A stretch of DNA of 64,000 bases. Source: Chroococcidiopsis thermalis PCC 7203 (lineage in GTDB: Bacteria; Cyanobacteriota; Cyanobacteriia; Cyanobacteriales; Chroococcidiopsidaceae). The stretch's first letter is position 1; each line of letters begins with the position of its first letter. The stretch spans positions 1,786,336-1,850,335 of the forward strand of contig NC_019695.1 of assembly GCF_000317125.1 (NCBI RefSeq), written 5' to 3'. This document shows positions 38,905-49,443 of this stretch, piece after piece. The notes beneath the pieces were generated by a model. That model saw only the letters and a program-made list of their open reading frames with translations. It did not search any database and had not been told where the DNA came from. A program made the translations under genes and the position numbers.

Positions 38905-41900
38905 ATGTTCACACACGTCAAGTCCACCATCCGACACATTACGCCCGACAACCTGGCAGAACGTGCTTTAATCAAGGTGGTCTATGTCGTGCTAGAGTCC
39001 CAGTATCAGAGCGCCTTATCGCAAGCGGTACGCCAAATTAACCAAAGCAATCCGAATTTGGCGATCGAAATTAGCGGCTATCTGATCGAAGAACTCCGAG
39101 ACCCTGAAAACTACGAGGAGTTCAAGCGCGATATCCAAAGTGCCGACATCTTCATCGCCTCACTGATTTTTATTGAAGACTTGGCGCAAAAGGTGGTAGC
39201 GGCAGTAGAACCATACCGCGATCGCTTGGATGTGGCTGTTGTCTTCCCCTCAATGCCAGAGGTGATGCGCCTCAATAAAATGGGTAGCTTCTCGATGGCG
39301 CAGTTGGGACAATCCAAAAGCGCGATCGCCCAATTCATGCGCAAGCGTAAAGAAAAATCTGGGGCTTCTTTCCAAGACGGGATGCTGAAGCTACTCCAAA
39401 CCTTGCCCAAGGTACTGAAGTATTTGCCCATCGACAAAGCCCAAGATGCGCGTAACTTCATGTTGAGTTTTCAGTATTGGTTGGGGGGGTCGCCAGAAAA
39501 CCTGCAAAATTTCTTGCTGATGTTGGCGGATAAATACGTGTTGAATGGTGTAGAGACGTTGCACGCCACGTCTCTACAATACCGGGAACCCGTAGTTTAT
39601 CCCGACATGGGTATTTGGCATCCTTTGTCAACCACTATGTTTGAGGATGTCAAGGAATACCTCAACTGGCACAACAGCCGCCAAGATATCTCTAGCGACC
39701 TAAAAGACCCGCTTGCGCCTTGCGTGGGACTCGTACTGCAACGCACCCACCTAGTAACGGGGGATGATGCCCATTACGTAGCAATCGTGCAGGAACTCGA
39801 AGCAATGGGGGCGCGAGTGGTTCCTGTGTTTGCGGGTGGTTTGGACTTTTCCAAGCCCGTCGATGCTTATTTCTACGATCCAGTTAGTAAAAATCCGATC
39901 GTAGATACGGCGATCTCCCTAACGGGTTTTGCCTTGGTAGGAGGACCTGCACGACAGGATCATCCCAAAGCAATTGAAGCACTGAAGCGGCTGAACCGCC
40001 CTTACATGGTTGCCCTGCCTTTAGTGTTTCAGACGACGGAGGAGTGGCAAGATAGCGATCTAGGCTTGCACCCAATTCAAGTGGCACTACAAATTGCCAT
40101 TCCAGAATTGGATGGGGCGATCGAGCCGATTATACTATCAGGTCGAGACGGTGCGACAGGTAAAGCGATCGCCCTGCAAGACCGAATTGAAGCCGTTGCC
40201 CAACGTGCGATGAAATGGGCAAACCTGCGCCGCAAGCCGAAACTTGACAAAAAAGTGGCGATTACCGTTTTCAGTTTCCCGCCTGATAAAGGTAATGTGG
40301 GGACAGCCGCCTACTTGGATGTATTCGGTTCCATTTACGAGGTGATGCAAGCCCTGCGAAATAACGGCTACGACGTGCAGGATTTGCCAGAGTCGCCCAA
40401 AGAGTTGATGGAACAGGTGATCCACGATGCCCAAGCGCAGTACAGCAGCCCCGAACTCAATGTTGCTTACCGGATGTCCGTACCGGAATACGAAGCACTG
40501 ACTCCCTATTCGCAAAAATTAGAGGAAAACTGGGGACCACCACCAGGGCATCTCAACAGCGACGGGCAGAACCTTTTGGTATACGGCAAGCAATTCGGTA
40601 ATGTTTTTATTGGCGTACAGCCGACATTCGGCTATGAAGGCGACCCGATGCGGTTGTTGTTCTCTCGTTCTGCCAGTCCCCATCACGGTTTTGCGGCTTA
40701 CTACACATATTTAGAGCAAATTTGGCAAGCTGATGCGGTGTTGCACTTCGGGACGCACGGTTCCTTGGAATTCATGCCAGGAAAGCAAATGGGGATGTCG
40801 GGTGACTGCTACCCAGATAATTTAATTGGCATGATTCCCAACTTGTACTATTACGCAGCAAATAACCCCAGTGAAGCCACAATTGCCAAACGCCGCAGCT
40901 ACGCCGAGACGATTTCCTACTTGACACCACCAGCCGAAAATGCTGGATTGTACAAGGGTTTGAAGGAATTAAGCGAACTAATTGGTTCTTATCAAACTTT
41001 AAAAGATTCCGGTCGCGGTATCCCCATTGTCAACACCATCATGGATAAGTGCCGGATGGTAAATTTAGACCAAGATATTAACTTGCCCCAGCAAGATGCC
41101 AAAGATATGACTGCTGAGGAGCGAGATAATATTGTTGGCTTGGTGTATCGCAAGTTGATGGAAATTGAGTCGCGGTTGTTGCCTTGCGGGTTGCACGTTA
41201 TTGGGAAGCCGCCTTCAGCAGAGGAAGCGATCGCAACTTTGGTTAATATTGCTGGGTTGGATCGGGCTGAAGAAGAGATCCAAAGTTTACCTCGGATTAT
41301 TGCCAATAGCGTCGGGCGGGATATTGACGAAATTTATCACAATAGCGATCGCGGTGTCTTGGAAGACGTGCAATTATTACAAGACATCACCCTTGCCTCC
41401 CGCGCCGCCGTTAGCGCTTTGGTACAGGCACAAACCGACGCAGAAGGAAGAGTTTCCCTAGTTTCTAAGCTCAATTTCTTCAACATGGGTAAAAAGGAAC
41501 CTTGGGTAGAAGCTTTGCATCAAGCAGGTTACGCCAAAGTCGATCCGAATGCCCTCAAACCCCTGTTTGAATACTTAGAATTCTGCCTGCAACAAGTTTG
41601 TGCGGATAACGAACTGGGGGCTTTGTTACGGGGATTGGAAGGCGAATACATTTTACCTGGTCCTGGTGGCGACCCGATCCGCAACCCCGATGTGTTGCCT
41701 ACAGGTAAGAATATTCATGCCCTCGACCCGCAAGCAATTCCAACAATGGCAGCGGTGCGATCGGCGAAAATCGTCGTAGACCGCTTGTTAGACCGCAATA
41801 AGGCAGAAAATGGTGGAAAATTCCCTGAAACCATTGCCTGCGTCCTCTGGGGAACCGATAATATCAAAACTTACGGCGAATCCCTAGCGCAAATTATGTG

Positions 41901-42891
41901 GATGGTCGGCGTGCGTCCGGTTCCCGATGCTTTAGGACGGGTGAACAAGTTGGAATTGATTCCTTTAGAAGAGTTGGGACGACCCAGAATCGATGTTGTC
42001 ATCAATTGTTCCGGTGTTTTCCGCGATTTGTTCATCAACCAAATGAACCTGCTAGATCAAGCGGTGAAAATGGCGGCGGAAGCGGACGAACCTGTAGAAA
42101 TGAATTTTGTTCGCAAACACGCCTTAAAGCAAGCTGAGGATATGGGGATTAACTTGCGCCAAGCTGCAACCCGCGTATTTTCTAATGCTTCCGGTTCCTA
42201 CTCGTCCAATATTAATTTGGCAGTGGAGAACAGCACTTGGGACAGTGAAGCTGAGTTACAGGAAATGTATCTCAAGCGCAAATCCTTTGCTTTCAGTGCC
42301 GATAATCCAGGGACGATGGAACAGTCGCGGCAGATTTTTGAAACTACCCTGAAAACTGCTGAAGTGACATTCCAAAATCTCGATTCTTCCGAGATTAGTT
42401 TAACGGATGTCTCCCACTACTACGACTCAGATCCGACAAAAGTTGTGGCAAGTCTGCGGAATGATGGTAAGATGCCTACTTCCTACATGGCAGATACAAC
42501 TACAGCTAACGCTCAAGTCCGTACTTTATCAGAAACCGTGCGTTTAGATTCCCGTACCAAGTTGTTAAATCCCAAGTGGTATGAAGGAATGTTGTCTCAT
42601 GGTTACGAAGGCGTGCGGGAACTTTCCAAGCGGTTAGTTAATACAATGGGTTGGAGTGCGACTGCGGGTGCTGTCGATAATTGGATCTACGAAGATGCTA
42701 ACGACACGTTCATTAAAGATGAAGCCATGCGTCAGCGGTTGTTAAATTTAAATCCTCATTCCTTCCGCAAGATGGTTTCTACTTTATTAGAAGCAAATGG
42801 GCGCGGTTATTGGGATACTGATGAGAACAATTTGGATCTGCTACGCGAGTTGTATCAGGAGGTAGAAGACCGGATCGAAGGGATTGAATAG
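38905..42891 (+). CDS. chlH: Magnesium chelatase subunit H
   Basis: Large porphyrin-binding subunit that inserts Mg into protoporphyrin IX with ChlD and ChlI, the first step committed to chlorophyll. 1328 residues. I chose 38905 ([12 protein letters not shown]) because it matches the family N-terminus and has AAAGGAG 9 bp upstream; the frame is open to 38830. Conserved parts include [59 protein letters not shown] and the closing [14 protein letters not shown]. Near residue 216, [10 protein letters not shown] is encoded by a REP palindrome lying between ADKYV and [10 protein letters not shown]. The fold there is presumably a tolerant loop. It appears to be a single gene. Confidence 0.97.
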   Translation: MFTHVKSTIRHITPDNLAERALIKVVYVVLESQYQSALSQAVRQINQSNPNLAIEISGYLIEELRDPENYEEFKRDIQSADIFIASLIFIEDLAQKVVAAVEPYRDRLDVAVVFPSMPEVMRLNKMGSFSMAQLGQSKSAIAQFMRKRKEKSGASFQDGMLKLLQTLPKVLKYLPIDKAQDARNFMLSFQYWLGGSPENLQNFLLMLADKYVLNGVETLHATSLQYREPVVYPDMGIWHPLSTTMFEDVKEYLNWHNSRQDISSDLKDPLAPCVGLVLQRTHLVTGDDAHYVAIVQELEAMGARVVPVFAGGLDFSKPVDAYFYDPVSKNPIVDTAISLTGFALVGGPARQDHPKAIEALKRLNRPYMVALPLVFQTTEEWQDSDLGLHPIQVALQIAIPELDGAIEPIILSGRDGATGKAIALQDRIEAVAQRAMKWANLRRKPKLDKKVAITVFSFPPDKGNVGTAAYLDVFGSIYEVMQALRNNGYDVQDLPESPKELMEQVIHDAQAQYSSPELNVAYRMSVPEYEALTPYSQKLEENWGPPPGHLNSDGQNLLVYGKQFGNVFIGVQPTFGYEGDPMRLLFSRSASPHHGFAAYYTYLEQIWQADAVLHFGTHGSLEFMPGKQMGMSGDCYPDNLIGMIPNLYYYAANNPSEATIAKRRSYAETISYLTPPAENAGLYKGLKELSELIGSYQTLKDSGRGIPIVNTIMDKCRMVNLDQDINLPQQDAKDMTAEERDNIVGLVYRKLMEIESRLLPCGLHVIGKPPSAEEAIATLVNIAGLDRAEEEIQSLPRIIANSVGRDIDEIYHNSDRGVLEDVQLLQDITLASRAAVSALVQAQTDAEGRVSLVSKLNFFNMGKKEPWVEALHQAGYAKVDPNALKPLFEYLEFCLQQVCADNELGALLRGLEGEYILPGPGGDPIRNPDVLPTGKNIHALDPQAIPTMAAVRSAKIVVDRLLDRNKAENGGKFPETIACVLWGTDNIKTYGESLAQIMWMVGVRPVPDALGRVNKLELIPLEELGRPRIDVVINCSGVFRDLFINQMNLLDQAVKMAAEADEPVEMNFVRKHALKQAEDMGINLRQAATRVFSNASGSYSSNINLAVENSTWDSEAELQEMYLKRKSFAFSADNPGTMEQSRQIFETTLKTAEVTFQNLDSSEISLTDVSHYYDSDPTKVVASLRNDGKMPTSYMADTTTANAQVRTLSETVRLDSRTKLLNPKWYEGMLSHGYEGVRELSKRLVNTMGWSATAGAVDNWIYEDANDTFIKDEAMRQRLLNLNPHSFRKMVSTLLEANGRGYWDTDENNLDLLRELYQEVEDRIEGIE
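39549..39578. repeat. REP palindrome inside chlH
   Basis: TGTAGAGACGTTGCA and CGCCACGTCTCTACA form an imperfect 30-bp palindrome in frame with chlH codons 215-225. It is a full-size member of the family at 42938, so it is likely an insertion that kept the frame. Confidence 0.8.
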
Positions 42892-42937
42892 ATCGTAGGT
42901 TCATTAGGTTATAACCGTGTAGAGACGTTGCATCGGG

Positions 42938-42967
42938 TGTAGAGACGTTGCATGCAACGTCTCTACA
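42938..42967. repeat. REP palindrome, perfect, 18 bp upstream of the RAYT gene
   Basis: TGTAGAGACGTTGCA and its exact reverse complement, no spacer. A second half-copy (TGTAGAGACGTTGCAT, 42918-42933) lies just before in direct orientation, giving a one-and-a-half unit array between chlH and the transposase. Confidence 0.9.
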
Positions 42968-42984
42968 TATATGCCTAAACCGAT

Positions 42985-43581
42985 ATGACTTTATTCAAAA
43001 ATAAATATCGCATTGAATCTACACGATTATCAAATCGAGATTATGCGGCAAATGGACTATATTTCATCACGATATGTACGGGCGATCGCACCTGCTTTTT
43101 CGGCGATATAGTCAATACACAGATACATTTATCTGCGATCGGGCAAATAGCTGAGAAATTTTGGGTAGAAATTCCTCAGCATTTTAAACATACATATATT
43201 GATGCTTATGTTGTGATGCCTAATCACGTACATGGGATTATTATTATAGATAAACCATATGTTGTTTCAACAACATGTAGAGACGTTGCATGCAACGTCT
43301 CTACAGACATATCGAACGATCTTGATGATTGCAATTTTTTTACAACAATGTCAATGATTTCGCCAAAATCTGGCTCCTTGAGTGCAATTTTGCAGTCTTA
43401 TAAATCTGCTGTTACTCAATGGTGTAGGAAAAATGGTTACGATAACTTTACTTGGCAACCAAGATTCTACGATCGCATCATTCGTGCAGATGGTTCTCTA
43501 GATAAAATTCGAGAATATATTGTTAATAATCCTACAAAATGGAAAGAAGACAAGAACAATCCTTCTAGTTTGTGGATGTAA
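42985..43581 (+). CDS. REP-associated tyrosine transposase (RAYT, IS200-like)
   Basis: Single-strand HUH-type Y1 transposase domesticated to move REP palindromes. The HUH pair is H81-V-H83 in VVMPNHVHGIIII, the probable nucleophile is Y162 in WQPRFYDRIIR, and the C-terminal REYIVNNPTKW is the RAYT signature. Length about 198, of which residues 98-107 ([10 protein letters not shown]) are a REP palindrome inserted in frame, and about residues 108-130 are also divergent. REPs lie on both sides at 42938 and 43716. No second IS end or target duplication could be identified. Activity is unproven given the insert. Confidence 0.9.
   Translation: MTLFKNKYRIESTRLSNRDYAANGLYFITICTGDRTCFFGDIVNTQIHLSAIGQIAEKFWVEIPQHFKHTYIDAYVVMPNHVHGIIIIDKPYVVSTTCRDVACNVSTDISNDLDDCNFFTTMSMISPKSGSLSAILQSYKSAVTQWCRKNGYDNFTWQPRFYDRIIRADGSLDKIREYIVNNPTKWKEDKNNPSSLWM
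43276..43305. repeat. REP palindrome inside the RAYT coding sequence
   Basis: Perfect 30-bp palindrome (TGTAGAGACGTTGCA arms), identical to the upstream copy at 42938, and in frame with the transposase. Confidence 0.92.
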
Positions 43582-43611
43582 TACCAATTTACTCATTGAC
43601 TACGACAAAAG

Positions 43612-43655
43612 AGATCCCCCCAACCCCCCTTATCAAGGGGGGCTAGGGGGGATCT
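43612..43655. repeat. 44-bp palindromic repeat (AGATCCCCCC ends)
   Basis: AGATCCCCC and GGGGGATCT enclose ACCCCCCTT and AAGGGGGG with a short TATC loop, a different hairpin repeat type, between the RAYT gene and the next REP. It could fold as a terminator for the transposase. Confidence 0.8.
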
Positions 43656-43691
43656 TCTGTAGCATAGTTTTAGTGAAATGGTATAATAAAA

Positions 43692-44258
43692 TTGAAACAA
43701 AATTGCTCCAAGAAATGTAGAGACGTTGCAGGCAACGTCTCTACATTTCTTGTTTTTATTAGAAAACCAACTGAAGCAGATTGTCAAGAATTGCTATCCT
43801 TTCACCAAAGAAGCAAGGAGTTTCATTTCCCTTGGGCTTTTCCTCCACTTAATGAGCAGGAGTGTAAAAACTATATTAATCGTTGCCAAAATGAAAACTT
43901 TGAAGGTTTACTGATTTGCCATTTAACCGACCGTAAAATTATTGGAGTAGCAAATTTCAGTCAAATCTTCTATCGAGCATTTCAAAATGCTTATCTTGGT
44001 AATTATGTTGATGTAGATTTTGCAGGTCAGGGATTGATGTTAGAGGGCGTACATTTAGCGATTGATTAGGCTTTTGATACACTTAATTTACATCGAGTTG
44101 AAACCAATATCCAGCCTGAAAACAGAGCATCAATTAATTTGGTAAAGCGGCTAGGTTTCACGAAAGAGGGCTTCTCTCGACGATACCTAAAAATCAACGG
44201 AGGATGGCGCGATCGTGAACGTTGGGCTTTAACGCTTGAAGATTGGGTAAAGAGTTAG
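43692..44258 (+). pseudogene. GNAT (RimJ-type) acetyltransferase with internal stop and REP-derived N-terminus
   Basis: Codons 43692-44066 end at TAG (44067-44069); the same frame continues AFDTLNLHRVETNIQPENRAS, LVKRLGFTKEGFSRRYLKING and WALTLEDWVKS to a stop at 44256-44258, together a complete RimJ/RimL-like fold (N-terminal IRKPTEADCQELLSFHQRS, acetyl-CoA region YVDVDFAGQGLMLEGV). The TAG replaces what would be a residue in the AxxAFDTLNLHR helix. The normal start is missing: the first codons read CRDVAGNVST from a REP at 43716, so the palindrome probably cut the 5' end. Probably non-functional. Confidence 0.75.
43716..43745. repeat. REP palindrome at the 5' end of the acetyltransferase remnant
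   Basis: TGTAGAGACGTTGCA / GGCAACGTCTCTACA, near-perfect; symmetry extends to AGAAA...TTTCT giving about 40 bp. Confidence 0.9.
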
Positions 44259-44279
44259 GAGGTCAATGTAGAAATTATT

Positions 44280-44345
44280 ATGCAAGAGTGGATCGAGACT
44301 GCGAAGGAATTAGGACGTACTATTTCTGAACTAGAACACAATTGA
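44280..44345 (+). CDS. 21-codon ORF, possible gene remnant
   Basis: MQEWIETAKELGRTISELEHN then stop, 21 bp after the acetyltransferase remnant. It looks like the amphipathic N-terminus of a longer protein cut short, but nothing recognisable follows. Low support as a gene. Confidence 0.2.
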   Translation: MQEWIETAKELGRTISELEHN

Positions 44346-44391
44346 AATCAGCCTAATTTTTGTAGAAATATCGCTACATTCTCCAAGCACC

Positions 44392-45771
44392 TTAGTCCAA
44401 CTGCCAAATTTTAATTGTCATATCCCGACTGCAACTAGCTAGTACGTTCCCTTGCGAATTGAAAGCAACCCCATTCACCCAATCGGTATGTCCCTGAAGC
44501 GAACATAATTGTTTTCCCGTACTGGGATACCATAACTTAATCGTATTATCTCCTCGGCTCGCTAAAGTCTGCCCGTCGGGACTGAATACCACAAATCCTA
44601 CATAACTGTGATGCCACGTCACAGCAGAAAAAGGTTTAGCCGTACCCAATCGCCATAACTTAATCGTCTTGTCATAGCTAGCACTGGTCAAAAACTGCCC
44701 GTCAGGACTGTAGGAAATCGAATTCACCCAACTTGAATGTCCTTTAAGGACGTGCAGCAGTTGTTCCATGCCTAAATGCCAAATCTCAATGGTTTTATTA
44801 CAACTGCCGATCGCTAAAGTTTGACCGTCAGGACTGAAAGCAACAGAATAGGCTGAGTTTGCTTGACCGACGCGAGTATCTAATCTTTGTCCTGTGGTTA
44901 AATCCCAAAAGTGAATTGTCTTGTTTTTACCATGACTAGCCAACTTTGTCCCATCAGGCGCGATCGCAATCGACCAAACTGGATCGGAATGTCCGATTAA
45001 TGTATGTAGTAATTCTCCCGTATCTAGCCGCCAAATCTTAATCGTGCGATCGTCGCTACCGCTAATTAACCATTTGCCATCGGGACTGATAGCAATAGAT
45101 CGTACCCATGCTGTATGTCCGATCAGAGTCTTTAATAATTTTCCTGTCGCTAAATCCCAAATTTTAATTGTTGTATCCGCACTAGCACTGACTAGAGTTT
45201 GTCCGCCTGGACTAATCGCCACGGCAAATACCCAGTTCGTATGTCCAATGAGGGTGTTGACGCATTTCCAGCGAGTCTGAGGCGATGCTGTAGGCGATGG
45301 CTTAGGTGTTTTGGGTTTTGGTTCCAGTTCTAGGGCAATTTTAAAATCAGAGTCTGCCCGATGTTTGTATCCCAGTCGGGCGCAGGCGAGTCCGCGATAT
45401 TTATAAGCAGCTGCAAAGTTAGGTTGGAGACGAATCGCTTGCGTAAAATCCTCGATCGCCACAATATATCTACCTCGTCTCGCGTTCTCCATTCCTCGCT
45501 TAAAATAAGTCTCGGCGCAAGATTTGTAGGTTGAGTAAGTTCCTGTAACCGTAGCTACTCTACTCGCGTGTGGCTGTTGCCATTTGAGTTGCTGGTACGC
45601 CTCGTTAATTTTTTTGATTTCTTCTTCGGCTTGCTGCTTTAATTGGGAGCGATCGGGAAATAAATCGGGATGCCAAGTTTTTGCCAAGGTACGATAGGCG
45701 TGCTTCACCTCAGCAGCAGTTGCACCAGGTTTTAGTCCTAGTATTTGGTAATAGGTTTCGACTTGACTCAT
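44392..45771 (-). CDS. DnaJ-TPR-WD40 repeat protein
   Basis: 459 residues combining a J-domain (about residues 5-65, with H34-P35-D36 in TWHPDLF), TPR-like helices (about 80-155, YFKRGMENARRGRYIVAIEDFTQAI) and about seven WD40 repeats (about 170-459, e.g. SADTTIKIWDLATGKLLKTL). The J-domain would recruit an Hsp70, and TPR and WD40 parts bind client or partner proteins. Such multi-domain DnaJ proteins occur in cyanobacteria; the client is unknown. It has no membrane segment. It is divergent from the tocopherol cyclase gene, 76 bp apart. Confidence 0.9.
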   Translation of the reverse strand: MSQVETYYQILGLKPGATAAEVKHAYRTLAKTWHPDLFPDRSQLKQQAEEEIKKINEAYQQLKWQQPHASRVATVTGTYSTYKSCAETYFKRGMENARRGRYIVAIEDFTQAIRLQPNFAAAYKYRGLACARLGYKHRADSDFKIALELEPKPKTPKPSPTASPQTRWKCVNTLIGHTNWVFAVAISPGGQTLVSASADTTIKIWDLATGKLLKTLIGHTAWVRSIAISPDGKWLISGSDDRTIKIWRLDTGELLHTLIGHSDPVWSIAIAPDGTKLASHGKNKTIHFWDLTTGQRLDTRVGQANSAYSVAFSPDGQTLAIGSCNKTIEIWHLGMEQLLHVLKGHSSWVNSISYSPDGQFLTSASYDKTIKLWRLGTAKPFSAVTWHHSYVGFVVFSPDGQTLASRGDNTIKLWYPSTGKQLCSLQGHTDWVNGVAFNSQGNVLASCSRDMTIKIWQLD

Positions 45772-45802
45772 CTCAATGGCGATAACTTTCTTGCGTCAAT
45801 AG

Positions 45803-46951
<1,149 letters not shown>

Positions 46952-46962
46952 GGAGTGAGGAG

Positions 46963-47097
46963 TGAGGGGGACAAGGGGGACAAGGGGGACAAGGGGGACA
47001 AGGGGGACAAGGGGGAACTCGGGGACCCCACGACCGAAGGGAGTGGGGATTAGGGGGCGAAGGGGGACAAGGGGGACAAGGGGGACAAGGGGGTAAT
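46963..47097. repeat. 9-bp tandem repeat (GGGGGACAA) with a 60-bp module
   Basis: Six or more GGGGGACAA units, then the 60-bp module (47014-47073) shared with 2101-2160, then more units. It ends before GACTTTTGACTTTTGACTTTT repeats at 47126-47180. All lie between tocopherol cyclase and the tRNA. Confidence 0.9.
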
Positions 47098-47198
47098 TCC
47101 AAGCCACCAGTTACTCACCCGACTTCTGACTTTTGACTTTTGACTTTTGACTTTTGAATTCTGACTTCTGACTTCTGATGCTATGATCGCAAAGGATT

Positions 47199-47272
47199 GG
47201 GGCTGTAGCTCAGTTGGATAGAGCGAGCGCCTCCTAAGCGCTAGGTCGCGCGTTCGAGACGCGCCAGTCCCG
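47199..47272 (+). tRNA. tRNA-Arg(CCU)
   Basis: Cloverleaf by hand: acceptor GGGGCTG pairs with CAGTCCC, D-arm GCTC/GAGC, anticodon stem AGCGC/GCGCT with loop CTCCTAA giving anticodon CCT (reads AGG), T-stem GCGCG/CGCGC with loop TTCGAGA, discriminator G. CCA is not encoded. 74 nt. Confidence 0.96.
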
Positions 47273-47377
47273 TCAAAATTCAAGCCTTACAGCTATGTCA
47301 GCAGGGAAAGCTGTTTGCCTGAATGACAAACGCTCGACGCTTGTAATCGCGTGTTCAAAGTGCCATAATTCACAAAA

Positions 47378-47932
47378 CTAGCTAATATAAGTGTTTTCAT
47401 ACCTAGCAATAGATGTAGGCTTGAGCAGGAATAAAGCAGCTTTTTCCTGTGTTGCTTCAGATAAATGAATTTGTGCCAAAGTAACTAATCCTTCCGTGAC
47501 AAAAGAATCTCTAACTACAGCATTTTCTCGACCATTAAAGGAAGTTTCATAAAAAACTTCTTTAATCCCAGCTGAAATAATTAACTTTAAACAAGATAGA
47601 CAAGGTTCTAGGGTGACATAAATACTCGCCCCATCAGTAGATGTACCGTGTTTGGCAGCTTGGGCGATCGCATTTGCTTCAGCGTGTACAGCCCGTGATG
47701 GTAGGCTCTTACTAGCGTCACAACTGCTCAACCCTGGATAGCAGTATCCTTGAGCAGTACAATGAGCCGAACCAGACGGCGAACCGTTATAACCTGTTGC
47801 TACAACCTGCTTGTTTTTAACAATTACCGCGCCAACTGGAAAAGCAAGGCAAGTTGAACGAGTAGCTGCTAGTTTAGCCAACATTAAAAAGTACTCATTC
47901 CATGTTGGTCTTTGGTCATCGCTAGCTGTCAT
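47378..47932 (-). CDS. dCMP deaminase (zinc-dependent)
   Basis: Deaminates dCMP to dUMP, the substrate of thymidylate synthase. Zinc site: H83 and E85 in VHAEANAI, C111 and C114 in EPCLSCLK. The CDA-fold start FPVGAVIVKNKQVVATGYNGSPSG is typical of the ComEB/dCMP deaminase type. 184 residues, normal. Its ATG overlaps the stop of the upstream ThyA-like gene in an ATGA tetranucleotide (47929-47932), so the two are translationally coupled. Context supports pyrimidine nucleotide supply. Confidence 0.92.
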   Translation of the reverse strand: MTASDDQRPTWNEYFLMLAKLAATRSTCLAFPVGAVIVKNKQVVATGYNGSPSGSAHCTAQGYCYPGLSSCDASKSLPSRAVHAEANAIAQAAKHGTSTDGASIYVTLEPCLSCLKLIISAGIKEVFYETSFNGRENAVVRDSFVTEGLVTLAQIHLSEATQEKAALFLLKPTSIARYENTYIS

Positions 47933-49434
47933 TTTCCGTCCTGGTTATATAACTTTCCTGTTTTCAAACACTCGGATGCCTTTTGCAACTCCATTCCTAA
48001 ATATCCAGAGTGATCTGGACGAATAGAAGGAGAAGCAGCACAAATTTCTCTTAAGAGCTTCAAGGGATTTTTTCCAGAATAGCAAGCAACAACCTCACCG
48101 TTACCAGGTGTTGTTTGGGTAACAACTATCTCACCATCTGTAACTTCAATTAGGAAGTTTCCACATGGATCGTTGTAGTCTAATTGTTTAGAAATTACCG
48201 CATACTGCTGCTTAATCAGTCGATCTACGTTTTCCCAAGTATCGTCATATATGTGGGCTGATTGGCTCATTGTAATCAGCGGTCCCATGCGTAAATCGTA
48301 ACTAGAACGAGCGGCAATTTCATCTCGAATATGCTGTTGTAATGCTCTCAATCCCATAGCGTTTGCAGCCCATGCCGAGAACATATCGTTACTGCGTAAC
48401 GTCGCTGTTAATGATATTTCTTGCTCGACAACTCTCACCCAAATATGATTTAAACATGGGCTACCACCTTTTTCATGGTCTTTCACATCCCATAGTGTCA
48501 TGACGGCACTAGCAGCATCGATCTCTCCAATCAGCTTTTGAATCACCTGCTCGACTTGATCTCGACCAAAATGCGATCGCAATCTTTGACCGTAAGTATA
48601 TTTCACCCCTTCTCTATAGGGCTGGTCGTCTAAAATCTGCGAAAGATATTCTTGAATAAAAGCGCGATCGCATGGTAGATAATTTGGTTCGGGAAAATAG
48701 AAACCCTCTGGTTCGTCGGTGACAATTGCCATCAGATCGATCAATTCCTGCCATTGCCCATCGTAGCCAGTAGGTCGAATTGTTCCTGTTGTTTTGATTC
48801 GGTGAATAATTTTCACCCAAGTTTCAGCAATTGTTTTTCCTTCAATTCGATGTCCGTAACGAGTCCCAGGTAAAACTGTAGGAACTACACTCTCTATAGG
48901 AAATTCTAAAGGCACACCCCAAGGCTGTATTTCTTGTTGTTGAGTCACAGCAACAAAATTGCGCGTCTGCTCGACTGCTTCAGTAATCGAAAACACTTCC
49001 TTAACTACAAGATTTTGCCGTAACTGTTCCAATGCAAAAGCATCGACTTCCATATCGATATACCCAGAAATGGAGGAACGAATCATCCAGCAGTGCTTTC
49101 CCGTATCGCTTGACCCTGCTGCAAAGCCATGCTCGAAAAAATCTAACAAGCACTTCGTACCCCCTGAGTTTCTATCTTCTTTAGTAGCGTTGAGAACAAC
49201 TAAGAAACGAACGTGAGGATTGGCGAGTAAATTGCGGATCAGCAAGTTAATTCCCCGCGTTGGCGAGTATAACTGTCCGATGACTGCATATTCGCTCTGT
49301 TGCAAATGCTTGGCGATCGCCTGTTTGACAGTCCAACCAGTCACTACTGCAACTTGTCCAGTGCCATATAATAGCTGGTTTGGTTTATGCGAAGGTCTGT
49401 AATGGTACTGTTTTGTAGAATCGGTGACTGTCAC
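47929..49434 (-). CDS. ThyA-like thymidylate synthase with flanking DUF4346-type domains
   Basis: 501 residues. The central part (about 190-415) is a thymidylate synthase domain that keeps the catalytic set: C327 in GGSPCLNHIW, R347 and D350 in RSND, N358 in WAANAMGL, and H394-I-Y396 in AHIYDDTW. The remainder of the ThyA folate/dUMP loop is divergent and the overall form resembles the archaeal-type enzymes. The N-terminal part (about 20-165, with NATKEDRNSGGTKCLLDFF and ISGYIDMEVDAF) resembles MtrA-like/DUF4346 proteins, and the C-terminal (about 415-501) matches DUF4346. It overlaps the dCMP deaminase start by 4 bp. Activity is inferred from the residues. Confidence 0.8.
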   Translation of the reverse strand: MTVTDSTKQYHYRPSHKPNQLLYGTGQVAVVTGWTVKQAIAKHLQQSEYAVIGQLYSPTRGINLLIRNLLANPHVRFLVVLNATKEDRNSGGTKCLLDFFEHGFAAGSSDTGKHCWMIRSSISGYIDMEVDAFALEQLRQNLVVKEVFSITEAVEQTRNFVAVTQQQEIQPWGVPLEFPIESVVPTVLPGTRYGHRIEGKTIAETWVKIIHRIKTTGTIRPTGYDGQWQELIDLMAIVTDEPEGFYFPEPNYLPCDRAFIQEYLSQILDDQPYREGVKYTYGQRLRSHFGRDQVEQVIQKLIGEIDAASAVMTLWDVKDHEKGGSPCLNHIWVRVVEQEISLTATLRSNDMFSAWAANAMGLRALQQHIRDEIAARSSYDLRMGPLITMSQSAHIYDDTWENVDRLIKQQYAVISKQLDYNDPCGNFLIEVTDGEIVVTQTTPGNGEVVACYSGKNPLKLLREICAASPSIRPDHSGYLGMELQKASECLKTGKLYNQDGK

Positions 49435-49443
49435 AGGCTTACA

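Noticed and set aside
43520-43720. 66-codon frame across the 44-bp palindrome after the RAYT gene
   Set aside because: It reads through palindrome and REP sequence with no recognisable protein.
47199-47380. Integration site at the tRNA-Arg gene
   Set aside because: No repeat of the tRNA 3' end and no integrase was found downstream.
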